Positions 9,143-17,507 are shown, numbered from the stretch's first letter. The stretch is DNA of 64,000 nucleotides from S5-327 sp965200975 (GCA_965200975.1 OZ241740.1:682001-746000); one strand, 5' to 3'. Notes: generated by a model not told the origin, from the letters alone. Numbers and translations are program-made.

Positions 9143-9532
9143 ATGGCGACCGTGGAGCACTTGCAGCCGGAAGGAATGTCTCCCAACGGCAACCGTTACA
9201 CCCATGTGGTGAAGGTTGGCCCGTGGGTGATGATCGCCGGGCAGACCGCGTCGGACACCGACGGCAACGTCGTTGGAGTCGGCGACCCGAAGGCGCAGGT
9301 CGATCAAGTAATGAAGAACTTGCGGACTGCCGTAGCGTCGGTCGGCGGCAAGTTCGAAGACATCGTCAAGACGACGGTGTACGTCGTCGGCGAGGAGTAC
9401 GTGGAAGCGGTGCGGGAGGCGCGCGCCGCGCACCGTCCCGAGAAGCCTCCCACCAGCACCCTGGTTATCGTGTCGCGTCTGGCGCGGCCCGAGTTCATTG
9501 TCGAGATCGAAGCCGTCGCCTACGTCGAGTAG
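9143..9532 (+). CDS. RidA/YjgF-family protein lacking the RidA arginine
   Basis: 129-residue trimer-forming Rid-family protein. It matches the family in NRYTHVVKVGPWVMIAGQTA, the DQVMKNLRTAVASVGG helix and the C-terminal FIVEIEAVAYVE strand. Classic RidA uses an Arg in a PARS-like segment for 2-aminoacrylate/imine hydrolysis. Here the aligned segment reads KPPTSTLVIV, so the Arg is replaced by Thr, which argues against ordinary RidA activity and for another Rid subgroup. A strong GAGAGGAGGTAG ribosome-binding site precedes the ATG. It is likely co-transcribed with the dienelactone-hydrolase-like gene 64 nt downstream. Confidence 0.88.
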   Translation: MATVEHLQPEGMSPNGNRYTHVVKVGPWVMIAGQTASDTDGNVVGVGDPKAQVDQVMKNLRTAVASVGGKFEDIVKTTVYVVGEEYVEAVREARAAHRPEKPPTSTLVIVSRLARPEFIVEIEAVAYVE

Positions 9533-9596
9533 CGGCGGGCAAGCGGAGGGTCTGCGCCGCCGGCTCGAAAAGATTCAACAGCAAAGGAGCACTGCA

Positions 9597-10349
9597 ATGC
9601 CGGGACTGAAACTGCATCCGTCCATGACGACCGGGACGATTCAGATAACGGGAGCGAACGGAGACACGATCGACGCCTACGTGGCGCAACCGTCGGAGGG
9701 CGGGCCGTTTGCGTCGGTCATAGTCGCGCACCATATGCCGGGTTGGGACGAATGGTGTATCGAAGTCACGCGCAGATTCGCGCACAACGGCTACCTGGCT
9801 ATATGCCCCAATCTGCACGACCGCATGGGGCCCGGCAGCGCCTCCGAAATGTCCGCGCGCATCCGCGACGACGGCGGTCAGCGCGACGCCCTCGTAGTGG
9901 GCGACCTGCAGGGCGCGCTCGACTACGTTCGAGCGCTCGACAACACGACAGGGAAGGTCGGCATTATCGGGTTCTGCTCCGGCGGACGCGTCGCCTATAT
10001 GGCCGCCGCCAAACTCGACATCGACGCGGCGGTCGACTGCTGGGGCGGCAACGTTATCCCGACTCCCGACCGCATCAACGAGAACCAGCCCATCCCTGTG
10101 ATCGATATGACTCCGGAAATCAGCTGCCCAATTCTCGGACTGTTCGGCAACGACGACGCAAATCCGGACATCGAACAAGTGAACGCAATTGAGGCGGAAT
10201 TGCAGAAGCACGGGAAAGAGTACGAGTTCCACCGCTACGACGGCGCCGGCCACGCCTTCTTCAACTGGGCCGGAACAGCGCACCGCCCCGAGCAAGCCGC
10301 AGACGGCTGGCAGAAAGTCTACGCCTTCTACGCCAACCATCTGGGCTAG
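9597..10349 (+). CDS. Dienelactone-hydrolase-family alpha/beta hydrolase
   Basis: 250-residue cytosolic alpha/beta hydrolase. The nucleophile elbow is GFCSGG near residue 125, with Cys as nucleophile as in true dienelactone hydrolases. LFGNDDANPD supplies the likely Asp and GHAFFN the His. The family opens lactones of ring-cleavage products, but many members hydrolyse other esters. AAAGGAGC ahead of the ATG at 9597 fixes the start; the frame opens 99 nt earlier without a site. It is followed by a strong palindromic terminator at 10374-10407. Confidence 0.88.
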   Translation: MPGLKLHPSMTTGTIQITGANGDTIDAYVAQPSEGGPFASVIVAHHMPGWDEWCIEVTRRFAHNGYLAICPNLHDRMGPGSASEMSARIRDDGGQRDALVVGDLQGALDYVRALDNTTGKVGIIGFCSGGRVAYMAAAKLDIDAAVDCWGGNVIPTPDRINENQPIPVIDMTPEISCPILGLFGNDDANPDIEQVNAIEAELQKHGKEYEFHRYDGAGHAFFNWAGTAHRPEQAADGWQKVYAFYANHLG

Positions 10350-10373
10350 ACGAACCGTTCAGAACTAGTCAGC

Positions 10374-10407
10374 AAGGATTGGGGGAGCGAGCGCTCCCCC
10401 AATCCTT
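10374..10407. terminator. Perfect 16-bp inverted repeat, bidirectional terminator candidate
   Basis: Left arm 10374-10389 and right arm 10392-10407 are exact reverse complements with two bases between them, and the right arm runs into TTGTTTCTT. It lies between convergent genes (hydrolase ends at 10349, TenA-like gene ends at 10451), so it can stop both. The inner GGGGGAGCG/CGCTCCCCC core closely resembles the hairpin core of the dispersed repeat family in this window. Confidence 0.8.
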
Positions 10408-10450
10408 GTTTCTTCATAGCCCCGATGGAACTCTGAGCAGACCACTACGG

Positions 10451-11128
10451 CTACGCGTATTCGTCATAGATGCTGTCGAATTTGCCGAGCTTGAAACGCG
10501 TCATATTGCGGCAAACGGCGGCGACGCGCTGCTGCGTCTCCTCGGCGGACGCCATCTCGGCAAGCATATTCGCCGACCGCTCGGTGTGCTCGACGTCGGC
10601 GCCCTTGTGAACCGTGAAAAACTCCATCGCGTCCTCGGGAATGCCGTACGAGCGCAGATGAGCGTCGAACTCCGTCGCGTAGCGCTGCACCAGAGTCTCG
10701 TTGGTCAGCGCGTTCGCAAGTATCTCCGGCGGCGTCGCGAGGTACATGTCGTGGAGACAAGCAGCAGTGTGGGCGAGACAGCCGAACGTGGGGAGCGCGT
10801 CGTCGAAGTCGGCGTCGGCGAGACCGAGAGCGAACCCGAACCGCTTGCACATCTGCGGATGCGTCCACTCCTCGTACATAATGCCGCCGTAGGCGCGAAA
10901 CAGATCGTTTGTCGCAGCCCTCTGCACTGCGGCGAGCGCCGCGCCCTTCAGTATTCCCATATTGTGCCGGTAGTGCTGAATGGCGAACCCTTGCATGCGC
11001 CGGACGGTGAGCTTGCCGGCTCGCAGGTCGGCGAAGTAGCGGCTCTCGAGTAGCTGCTCCACTCCCGGCTCGATGATCTCCGCTATCACTCCATCGACGA
11101 ACTGGCGGGCAGGGCTGAGGGTCGCCAT
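10451..11128 (-). CDS. TenA/PqqC-like (haem-oxygenase-fold) protein
   Basis: 225-residue all-helical protein of the TenA/PqqC/iron-containing redox enzyme superfamily. Seen: GFAIQHYRHNMGILKGAALAA, MYEEWTHPQMCKRF with a His in the expected pocket, and EFFTVHKGADVEHTER, which carries His and Glu/Asp placed as metal or substrate ligands. Relatives include thiaminase II, PqqC and di-iron oxygenases, so the reaction cannot be fixed from sequence. GGAGGAACGAT directly precedes the ATG at 11128, which excludes the 22-residue extension open upstream. Divergent from the dinG-like gene. Confidence 0.75.
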   Translation of the reverse strand: MATLSPARQFVDGVIAEIIEPGVEQLLESRYFADLRAGKLTVRRMQGFAIQHYRHNMGILKGAALAAVQRAATNDLFRAYGGIMYEEWTHPQMCKRFGFALGLADADFDDALPTFGCLAHTAACLHDMYLATPPEILANALTNETLVQRYATEFDAHLRSYGIPEDAMEFFTVHKGADVEHTERSANMLAEMASAEETQQRVAAVCRNMTRFKLGKFDSIYDEYA

Positions 11129-11244
11129 ATCGTTCCTCCGGCGCAGGTCGGCTATCGATAGCCGCATTGTGCGAGCCGCGCTCCGGCAGGTCAAGGACGC
11201 TTGGCGCTTGCGCGAAAGGCCGGCGCTCCCGTACCGTGCGCCTG

Positions 11245-13992
11245 ATGACTGAGTCGCCTTACCGACCGCGTCTGGTGCGCTCCCACCCCCTCGACGCCCC
11301 CATAGTCGCGCTCGCCCTTCAATCGCGGGACGCTTCGAGCAGGAGCAGGGGCGGGATAGCGGGCGTCTCCGCCGTGAAATTCCTCGGCGACCACGTGATC
11401 GACACGTTCACTGCGACCTCCGCCGGAGGGTACGGGGCAGCCGGAACGATCGATAAGCTGATCGAGTTCGTAGGCGATGCGCCTGTAACCGCCCACGGAC
11501 TGAGAGAGACGCTCGGCCCCGTGGGGGGCTGGGAGCTATGGGACACCCAGGAGCTGGCCGCCCTCATCATGCCGGAGAGCGCCGACGACTCGCTGGAGCT
11601 CCTGGCTGAACGCCTGGGAGTGGGTGCGCGCGAGTCCGCAGAGAAGGCCGAGGCGACGCGGGCGGTGTACCGCGCGCTCGTAACGCGGGCGCGAGCCCTG
11701 CCGGCAAGCATGCTTCGCCGCCTGGCCGACATCCTGTATCGGGCGCAAAGCCCGTGGGGCAACGTTATCGCCGACCTGGCGGAAACACCAGCGACTGCCG
11801 AGGCCGGCCCGCTGGGCGGAGTCGACGCAAAAGAGATCGCCGCCCGGCTGGAGCGTCCGCGCGCCCTCGGTCAGCCGAACGCGCTGCAGCTGGTGGACCC
11901 GGACGAGATTTCGAGGCTCCTTGCCGAGGACGGCCCGTTCGCGCGGCGGTTCCCCCGCTACGAGCCGCGCCCGGAGCAGATAGTCATGGCGCGGGCCGTC
12001 GCCGACGCGTTCGGCTCGCAGCCCGACGCAGGCGCGCCGCACCACCTCGTGGCCGAGGGCGGCACCGGCATCGGCAAATCCGTCGCCTATCTGCTGCCCG
12101 CCGTCCTGTTCGCGGCGCGCAACAACGTCCGCGTAGTCGTTTCGACGAACACGATCAACCTCCAGGAGCAGCTTATAGGCAAGGACATCCCCGACCTGCT
12201 CGCCTCGCTGGAGAACACGCCCGGAATCGACCTCTCCCGCTTCCGGTACGCGCAACTGAAAGGCAAGGCCAACTATCTCTGCCTGCGGCGGTGGCGGACG
12301 CTGGCGGACTCCGGGGCAGGCTCGGCGGACGACGCCTGCACGCTCGCCAAGACGCTCGTATGGCTGAGCAAGACGCGCACCGGCGACCGCGCCGAGCTGC
12401 GCCTGTCGGGCCGCGAGTTGGGAGTGTGGGACAGAATGAACGCGAGCAAGTTCGGCGTCTGCCCCGGCGCCCGCGATGCGGCGTGCTTCTACCGCAACGC
12501 TCGCGACGAGGCCGCCTCCGCCCACCTGCTGGTCGTCAACCACGCGCTCCTGCTCTCCGATATCGAAGTCGGAGGATCGGTGCTGCCCGACTACGACTAC
12601 CTGATCGTCGACGAGGCGCACAATCTCGAGGCTGCGGCCACGCAGCAGTTCGGGCGCCGCGTTACCCAATCGACGGTCGAGGATCTCGCCGAACGCTTGG
12701 GCGGCGCTCTCCACAGCCTCGGCGCCGCCCTGCGGACAAGCGCGTTGTCGTCCGAGCGCAAGGAGATAGTGCAGCGCCGCATAGAGGAAGCCCAGGCGCC
12801 GCTTCCTCAGGCGCGCGACGCCTGGGCCCTGGTCGTTTCCGGGCTGGCCGCCTTCGTGCGCGGCGAGCGCGGCGCCGACTCCGAAGAGGGCGAGGCGCGC
12901 ATTACCGACGCCCAGCGCGCGCAGCCCGCCTGGTCGGAGCTGGAGATAGCATGGGACAACTTCGAGCAGATCGCCGCCGAGGCAGGACGCAAGGGCGAGG
13001 CGCTGCTCCGGGAGATAGAAGAGCTGACGGACGAGGTCGTGCCTGCGCTCAATGAGTTGAAAGGCGACCTGACCGAATGGGTCGTCGACCAGCTCGAAGC
13101 CCGCCGCACGGTGCAGGAGTTCATCGCCAGCCCCGACGCGCAGACCGTGTACTGGGTAGGCCGCAGCGCCAACCTCTCGCTCAACGCCGCGCCGCTCGAC
13201 GTAGGGGCCCGATTGCAGGAGGAGCTGTTCGAGCACAAGAAGAGCGTCGCGCTCACGAGCGCGACGCTCGCAGTGGGAGGCGGCTTCGCCCATGTCCGCT
13301 CCCGGCTCGGAATCGAGGAATCGCACGAAGTCTGCCTCGGCTCGCCTTTCGACTATGAGAAGGCGGCCCTGCTCTGTTTGCCTACGGACATTCCGGAGCC
13401 GAACGCCGACGGCTACGCCGCCGCTGTCGCGCAGGTCATCGGCGATCTCGCCGGGATCGCCGGAGGCCGAACGATGGCGCTCTTCACCTCGCACGCGGGC
13501 ATCCGGGCCACAGCGGCGAAACTCCGCGGCGCGCTCTCTCGCCGCGGCGTCGATGTGCTCGCGCAGGGAGTCGACGGCTCTCCGCAGCAACTGCTAACGC
13601 GGTTTCAGCGCAGGCCGGAAGCCGTGCTGCTGGGCACGGCGTCGTTCTGGGAAGGCGTCGACGTGGGCAACGAGTCGCTCAAGGTGCTGGTCGTAGCCAG
13701 GCTGCCGTTCAACGTTCCTAGCGAATCTATTTTCGCCGCGCGGTCGGAAGGGTACGAGAACTCGTTTATGGAGTATGCCGTGCCGCAGGCGGTGCTGCGC
13801 TTCCGTCAGGGCTTCGGCAGGCTCATCCGCAGCAAGGGCGACCGCGGTGTCGCAGTAGTGCTCGACAGCAGGGTTGCGACGAAACAGTACGGACGCGTGT
13901 TCCTCCGCTCGATACCGCCGGCGACGACGCTGCGCGGCCCGTTTCGAAACCTCGCGCCGGAGGTGGCCCGGTGGCTCGCCGTGACGCCGTGA
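11245..13992 (+). CDS. DinG/XPD-family helicase with degenerate exonuclease domain
   Basis: 915-residue superfamily 2 helicase. Walker A GGTGIGKS (about residue 272), a DEAH box in VDEAHN (about 455) and motif VI QGFGRLIRS (about 855) are intact, as are TSATLAVGG and GTASFWEGVDVG. Cys residues in NYLCLRR, DDACTL, FGVCPG and AACFYR are placed for an Fe-S cluster as in XPD/DinG. The N-terminal 170 residues align with the DnaQ-like exonuclease domain found in DinG proteins of many bacteria, but the catalytic Asp/Glu/His residues are absent (see findings). The gene overlaps the next by 22 nt. Role: DNA repair or replication of structured DNA, inferred from family. Confidence 0.9.
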   Translation: MTESPYRPRLVRSHPLDAPIVALALQSRDASSRSRGGIAGVSAVKFLGDHVIDTFTATSAGGYGAAGTIDKLIEFVGDAPVTAHGLRETLGPVGGWELWDTQELAALIMPESADDSLELLAERLGVGARESAEKAEATRAVYRALVTRARALPASMLRRLADILYRAQSPWGNVIADLAETPATAEAGPLGGVDAKEIAARLERPRALGQPNALQLVDPDEISRLLAEDGPFARRFPRYEPRPEQIVMARAVADAFGSQPDAGAPHHLVAEGGTGIGKSVAYLLPAVLFAARNNVRVVVSTNTINLQEQLIGKDIPDLLASLENTPGIDLSRFRYAQLKGKANYLCLRRWRTLADSGAGSADDACTLAKTLVWLSKTRTGDRAELRLSGRELGVWDRMNASKFGVCPGARDAACFYRNARDEAASAHLLVVNHALLLSDIEVGGSVLPDYDYLIVDEAHNLEAAATQQFGRRVTQSTVEDLAERLGGALHSLGAALRTSALSSERKEIVQRRIEEAQAPLPQARDAWALVVSGLAAFVRGERGADSEEGEARITDAQRAQPAWSELEIAWDNFEQIAAEAGRKGEALLREIEELTDEVVPALNELKGDLTEWVVDQLEARRTVQEFIASPDAQTVYWVGRSANLSLNAAPLDVGARLQEELFEHKKSVALTSATLAVGGGFAHVRSRLGIEESHEVCLGSPFDYEKAALLCLPTDIPEPNADGYAAAVAQVIGDLAGIAGGRTMALFTSHAGIRATAAKLRGALSRRGVDVLAQGVDGSPQQLLTRFQRRPEAVLLGTASFWEGVDVGNESLKVLVVARLPFNVPSESIFAARSEGYENSFMEYAVPQAVLRFRQGFGRLIRSKGDRGVAVVLDSRVATKQYGRVFLRSIPPATTLRGPFRNLAPEVARWLAVTP

Positions 13993-14894
13993 CGCCCGCT
14001 TTCCTCGCGGTCGACGCTCCGCTCGACCTGCCCACGTCGCTCGCGTCGGGACAGTGCTTCCGCTGGCGCGTCGATGAGCGCGAGCGCTGGACCGGCGTGC
14101 TGGGACGCGACATAGTCCGGCTCACCGCAGTCGACGGCGGGCTGCTGATCGAGAGCGCGCCGGCGCCTCCCCGGGAGATGGCGGACGCCGTGGCCGCCTA
14201 CTTCCGGCTCGACGACGATTTTGCGGCGGCGCAGCAGCGCATCCGCTGGGACGAGCGCGTCCAGGCCGGCATCGCAGCCTATCCGGGCATGCGGGTGCTG
14301 CGTCAGGAGCCGTGGGAGATGCTTGCCTCGTTCATCCTGTCGTCGACCTCGAACATCCCGCGGATCAGCCGCACGGTCGAGCTGCTCGCCGCGACGTTCG
14401 GCGACCGGGTGGCCCTCGACGGTATCGAGCGCAGCGCGTTCCCTCCCCCCGAGCGTGTCGCCGAAGCAGGCGAGGCGCGGCTGCGCGAGCTCGGCTGCGG
14501 GTTCCGGGCGCCGTACCTTGCGCGCGCGGCGGAGGCCGTAGCGTCGGGCGTCCTGCCGCTCGACGCCCTTCGCGAAGCCTCCTACGAGGACGCGCTGGCG
14601 TCGCTCGTCTCGCTCCGCGGCGTGGGCGATAAGATCGCCGACTGCGTGATGCTCTTCTCGCTCGAGAAGATGCAGGCGTTCCCGGCCGACCGCTGGGTGA
14701 TGAAGGCGTTGCACGAGTGGTACGGCCTGCCGGAAAACGCCCGGTACGGCGCGATGCGCGAATGGGCGTGGGAGCGGTACGGCGAAGACGCCGGCTATGC
14801 GAACCAGTACCTCTTCTGGAACGTCCGCCAATCGACCCGTCCGCTGCGCTCCACTGCCACTATCGAACTCACAGGAGGCGATGCCCAACAATGA
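13971..14894 (+). CDS. OGG1-type 8-oxoguanine DNA glycosylase/lyase
   Basis: 307-residue HhH-GPD base-excision enzyme. N-terminal SGQCFRWRVDE is the OGG N-domain signature. The helix-hairpin-helix LRGVGDKIADCVML near residues 214-227 contains the catalytic Lys, and FPADRWVMKAL supplies the catalytic Asp. WEMLASFILSSTSNIPRI is the typical DNA-binding helix. The start is a GTG at 13971 preceded by GGAGGTG, inside the end of the helicase gene. Its TGA stop overlaps the ATG of the SDR gene (ATGA). The eukaryote-like OGG1 form occurs in scattered bacteria. Confidence 0.9.
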   Translation: MARRDAVTPAFLAVDAPLDLPTSLASGQCFRWRVDERERWTGVLGRDIVRLTAVDGGLLIESAPAPPREMADAVAAYFRLDDDFAAAQQRIRWDERVQAGIAAYPGMRVLRQEPWEMLASFILSSTSNIPRISRTVELLAATFGDRVALDGIERSAFPPPERVAEAGEARLRELGCGFRAPYLARAAEAVASGVLPLDALREASYEDALASLVSLRGVGDKIADCVMLFSLEKMQAFPADRWVMKALHEWYGLPENARYGAMREWAWERYGEDAGYANQYLFWNVRQSTRPLRSTATIELTGGDAQQ

Positions 14895-15637
14895 CGCTCT
14901 CCCCTGACCTAACCGGCAAAGTTGCGCTCATCACCGGCGGCAGCCGGGGAATCGGACGGCATCTCGCCATCGCAATGGCCAGGCGCGGCGCCACTGTCGT
15001 CGTAACGGCGCGGCAGCTCGACTCGTCGCCGGGGCAGGGCGGAACGCTGCGAGGCACGGTCGCGGCCATCGAGGCTGAGGGAGGCGCACCCATCGCGCTG
15101 CCCGCGACGATAACGACGCCCGAGGGCGCCGAGGCCCTCGTCGCGCAGACCGTCGAGCGGGCCGGGCGCATCGATCTCCTCGTCAACAACGCTGCTATGT
15201 ATCCCCATGGACTAATCGCCGATACGGGGCCTTCGGAGTGGGAGTACGCAGTGGAGGTGAACCTCAACGCCGTGTTCTATCTCACGCGCTTTACGTTGCC
15301 GGTAATGATCGAACAGGGCGGCGGACGCATTGTGAACGTTTCGACCGATATGGTGCTGCGCTACCGCCCCGGACGAATCGTCTACAGCGCCACCAAAGCA
15401 GCCGTCGACCACCTCTCGTTCGGACTCGCCGATGAAGTGCGCGACGCGAATATCGAAGTAAACGTGTGGACTCCGGGCTACGTCCGCACGGATATGGGGG
15501 GCCCCGGCGCGCGCGACCCGGTGGAAAGCGTCGAGGAGTCGTTTATGTGGATGCTGGCGCAGCCCCCAATGGCGCTAACCGGCCGCCTGCTACGCAAAAT
15601 CGAGTTCGGAGAGACATGGGGGCCGGGAGTGGGTTAG
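14891..15637 (+). CDS. Short-chain dehydrogenase/reductase
   Basis: 248-residue classical SDR with a Rossmann fold. TGGSRGIGRHLA (the TGxxxGxG cofactor loop) is at residues 13-25, NNAA near 94, and the active-site YSATK (YxxxK) near 161 with the upstream NVSTD Ser. This gives an NAD(P)H-dependent oxidoreductase of unknown substrate. The ATG overlaps the glycosylase stop as ATGA and has AGGAGGCG upstream, so it is co-translated with it, although a functional link to DNA repair is not evident. Confidence 0.9.
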   Translation: MTLSPDLTGKVALITGGSRGIGRHLAIAMARRGATVVVTARQLDSSPGQGGTLRGTVAAIEAEGGAPIALPATITTPEGAEALVAQTVERAGRIDLLVNNAAMYPHGLIADTGPSEWEYAVEVNLNAVFYLTRFTLPVMIEQGGGRIVNVSTDMVLRYRPGRIVYSATKAAVDHLSFGLADEVRDANIEVNVWTPGYVRTDMGGPGARDPVESVEESFMWMLAQPPMALTGRLLRKIEFGETWGPGVG

Positions 15638-15675
15638 AGGGGGTGCGACGGTAGTGGTAAAAGCGGCGGGATGTC

Positions 15676-15730
15676 CCCCCCCAGCTGCTGGGGGTTTGGG
15701 GGAGCGGACGCTCTCCCAACAGTGCTCAGC
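15676..15730 (+). repeat. Intergenic palindromic element, single copy
   Basis: Between the convergent SDR and tcmP genes. The core GGGTTTGGGGGAGCGGACGC followed by TCTCCCAAC matches the forward repeat found at 25.96, 32.1 and 35.1 kb, here preceded by a C-run and CAGCTGCTG that can also fold. The position just beyond a stop codon fits a terminator role. No other feature is seen in this 131-bp gap. Confidence 0.7.
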
Positions 15731-15768
15731 AAAGACGGCTCCTCACGCACCGGTATCGTGCGCTAGCA

Positions 15769-16599
15769 TTAGAGATTCTTCAAAAGGTGATCAGCTATTT
15801 TGATGGCTATGGATGATCCCTTGGGATTGCCCGCGGCAAAGAATAGCTCGAACAACGGAGCTTTCTTGCTATTGCGCAGAGTTCCTCGTGTCGCTGCCAC
15901 GCCTGCAAACACAGTCTTCAGTCTGTCGCGATAAAGGTTTGCGATTTGCTGGCTTCCACTTGGCCGCGATGATGACTGCTCTCCCCAAAGGTCAAATTGG
16001 GGCGACAGGCTATATATGGAAGCCCAATGTTCCCGACCTCCAAAGATCGAGTCCAACCTGTTCTGTAACAGTAGTGGCGGTTCCTCGCCTTGTGGCATGA
16101 GCCGCGCCACGGCCATCAAAGGGAACAGTATCCAGCAATCAGCTTTCCGGGTCTGCGCTAACTGCTCGACTGTTGCCCACTGGACTGATGTGGCGAAAGG
16201 ATCGAGAAAGACCACGAGCCTGTCCATAGCGCTCAAGCCTTTACAAAGGGCCGGCAGAGCTTTGTTGGCATCTTGATTGAAGACGTCGATATTCCTGCCA
16301 GGCCACTCCTCCTTTATACGCTGAAGAGAAATACAGCGCTTGGGATCCTGCTCGATAAATACGAGATGGTCGAAAGGCCTGTCGTCGATATCTAAGGCTA
16401 CTAGAGCTGAGCCCTCGCGCATTTCATGGAATTCACTGTAGTCAGACTTTGATTGCCAATGCCCTTCGCCCGCAAAGGCGTCAACGTATATCAGCCAGAA
16501 AGGCTGTTGCTTGAGCGCGGTTGTATATGCATCCAGATACCTACGGAGAATATCTAATTTCTGTTGAGTCCACGGCTCGCCAAAAGGTGATACTGTCAT
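15769..16599 (-). CDS. tcmP: Three-Cys-motif partner protein TcmP
   Basis: 276 residues matching the TcmP family, named only because it sits beside three-Cys-motif proteins. Seen: PWTQQKLDILRRYLDAY near the N-terminus, YVDAFAGEGHW (about 38-48), VFIEQDPKRC, NQDANKALP, VFLDPFATSVQW and ILFPLMAVARL. The DAFAGEG and DPF motifs in this order resemble SAM-binding motif I and the catalytic motif IV of class I methyltransferases, so a nucleotide- or SAM-dependent activity is plausible; this is inference. The biological role is not established to my knowledge. GC is visibly low (29 of 60 in one counted row) compared with its neighbours, suggesting recent transfer. The partner gene is 109 nt upstream. 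Confidence 0.85.
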   Translation of the reverse strand: MTVSPFGEPWTQQKLDILRRYLDAYTTALKQQPFWLIYVDAFAGEGHWQSKSDYSEFHEMREGSALVALDIDDRPFDHLVFIEQDPKRCISLQRIKEEWPGRNIDVFNQDANKALPALCKGLSAMDRLVVFLDPFATSVQWATVEQLAQTRKADCWILFPLMAVARLMPQGEEPPLLLQNRLDSIFGGREHWASIYSLSPQFDLWGEQSSSRPSGSQQIANLYRDRLKTVFAGVAATRGTLRNSKKAPLFELFFAAGNPKGSSIAIKIADHLLKNL

Positions 16600-16708
16600 A
16601 GATTCCCGCCAGCCTGTGATTGCTCACGCCTGAGTAGTTCAGCTTGGAGATGATGATGCGCGAGATGACATGCTTGCAAGATGCAAGTGTCCGTATGGCG
16701 GCCAGCAA

Positions 16709-17437
16709 TTAAACCGGCATCCCATCCCAGGTAACGCCGTCGAGCATACGGCCAGCCCGCTTTTTACCGACGCGCTTCCCGTCGGCGTTGAAGGCGCCCC
16801 ACTGCTTGAAGAAAAACGCCACATCCGCTTCCGCGCACTGATCGCGGAGGGAGCGGAACCATTCGGGGCGCGGCTTCCTAGAACGCGGGCCGCTCTCTCC
16901 TCCGGTAATGACCCAATGGATGCCGGAGAGCTCCAGATTATCGAGCGGTCCGAGCAGCGGCTCGCACGAGAGGAACCGCACGGCGGCAGGCGCCTGGCGC
17001 AGCGTGTCGATCCGGTGCGTCCATCGACGGTTCTCGACCGATGCGCCAAGCCAAATGTTCCTGGGCCAGACGAGCGCCGGCGCAAGCGACAAGGCGCGCT
17101 CGGGCCGCTTGGTGAGCACCTGGAAGGTGTGGCGGTCAGCCTCCGCCATCACATCGAAGACTTGCCGGATGTACGCGTCCGGGATCTCCTCGTGGAAGAG
17201 GTCGGACATCGAATTGACGAATATGCGCCGCGGCCTGCTCCATTGAAGCGGCTGTTCGAGGCGCTCAGGGCGCAACTGCACCTCGAACCCGCGCTCGTAG
17301 GGATGTCCGGGCACGCCCTTGAACCGGTTGGCGAAGCGCATGGCGTAGCAGTGCGCGCACCCGGGCGACACCTGCGTGCAGCCGGTGACCGGGTTCCAGG
17401 TCGCTTCGGTCCACTCGATTGTCGAGTTGTCGCTCAT
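16709..17437 (-). CDS. DUF5131 / phage Gp37-Gp68-family three-Cys-motif protein
   Basis: 242 residues. The three-Cys motif is near the N-terminus: GCTQVSPGCAHCYAMRFANR, that is C-x6-C-x2-C, following TIEWTEATWNPVTG. Further family blocks are RRIFVNSMSDLFHEEIP, FQVLTKRPERA, WLGASVENRRW, RFLSCEPLLGPL, WVITGGESGP and FFFKQWG. The Cys cluster and the SxEP-type strand suggest a radical-SAM-like iron-sulfur enzyme, an inference from motifs. The family occurs in phages and bacterial chromosomes. It is the upstream gene of a reverse-strand pair with tcmP, but its base composition matches the host (41 of 60 G+C in one counted row). Confidence 0.88.
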   Translation of the reverse strand: MSDNSTIEWTEATWNPVTGCTQVSPGCAHCYAMRFANRFKGVPGHPYERGFEVQLRPERLEQPLQWSRPRRIFVNSMSDLFHEEIPDAYIRQVFDVMAEADRHTFQVLTKRPERALSLAPALVWPRNIWLGASVENRRWTHRIDTLRQAPAAVRFLSCEPLLGPLDNLELSGIHWVITGGESGPRSRKPRPEWFRSLRDQCAEADVAFFFKQWGAFNADGKRVGKKRAGRMLDGVTWDGMPV

Positions 17438-17507
17438 ACCGTCGGCATTATCGTCGGGCTCGGCGCTCTGCGCATCGGCCTCGTGTCGCTGCTTCTTCCG
17501 CCTTGCG

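Noticed and set aside
11536..13590. Long reverse-strand frame opposite the DinG-like gene
   Set aside because: It is the antisense shadow of a well-conserved helicase in high-GC DNA; no motifs or start signals.
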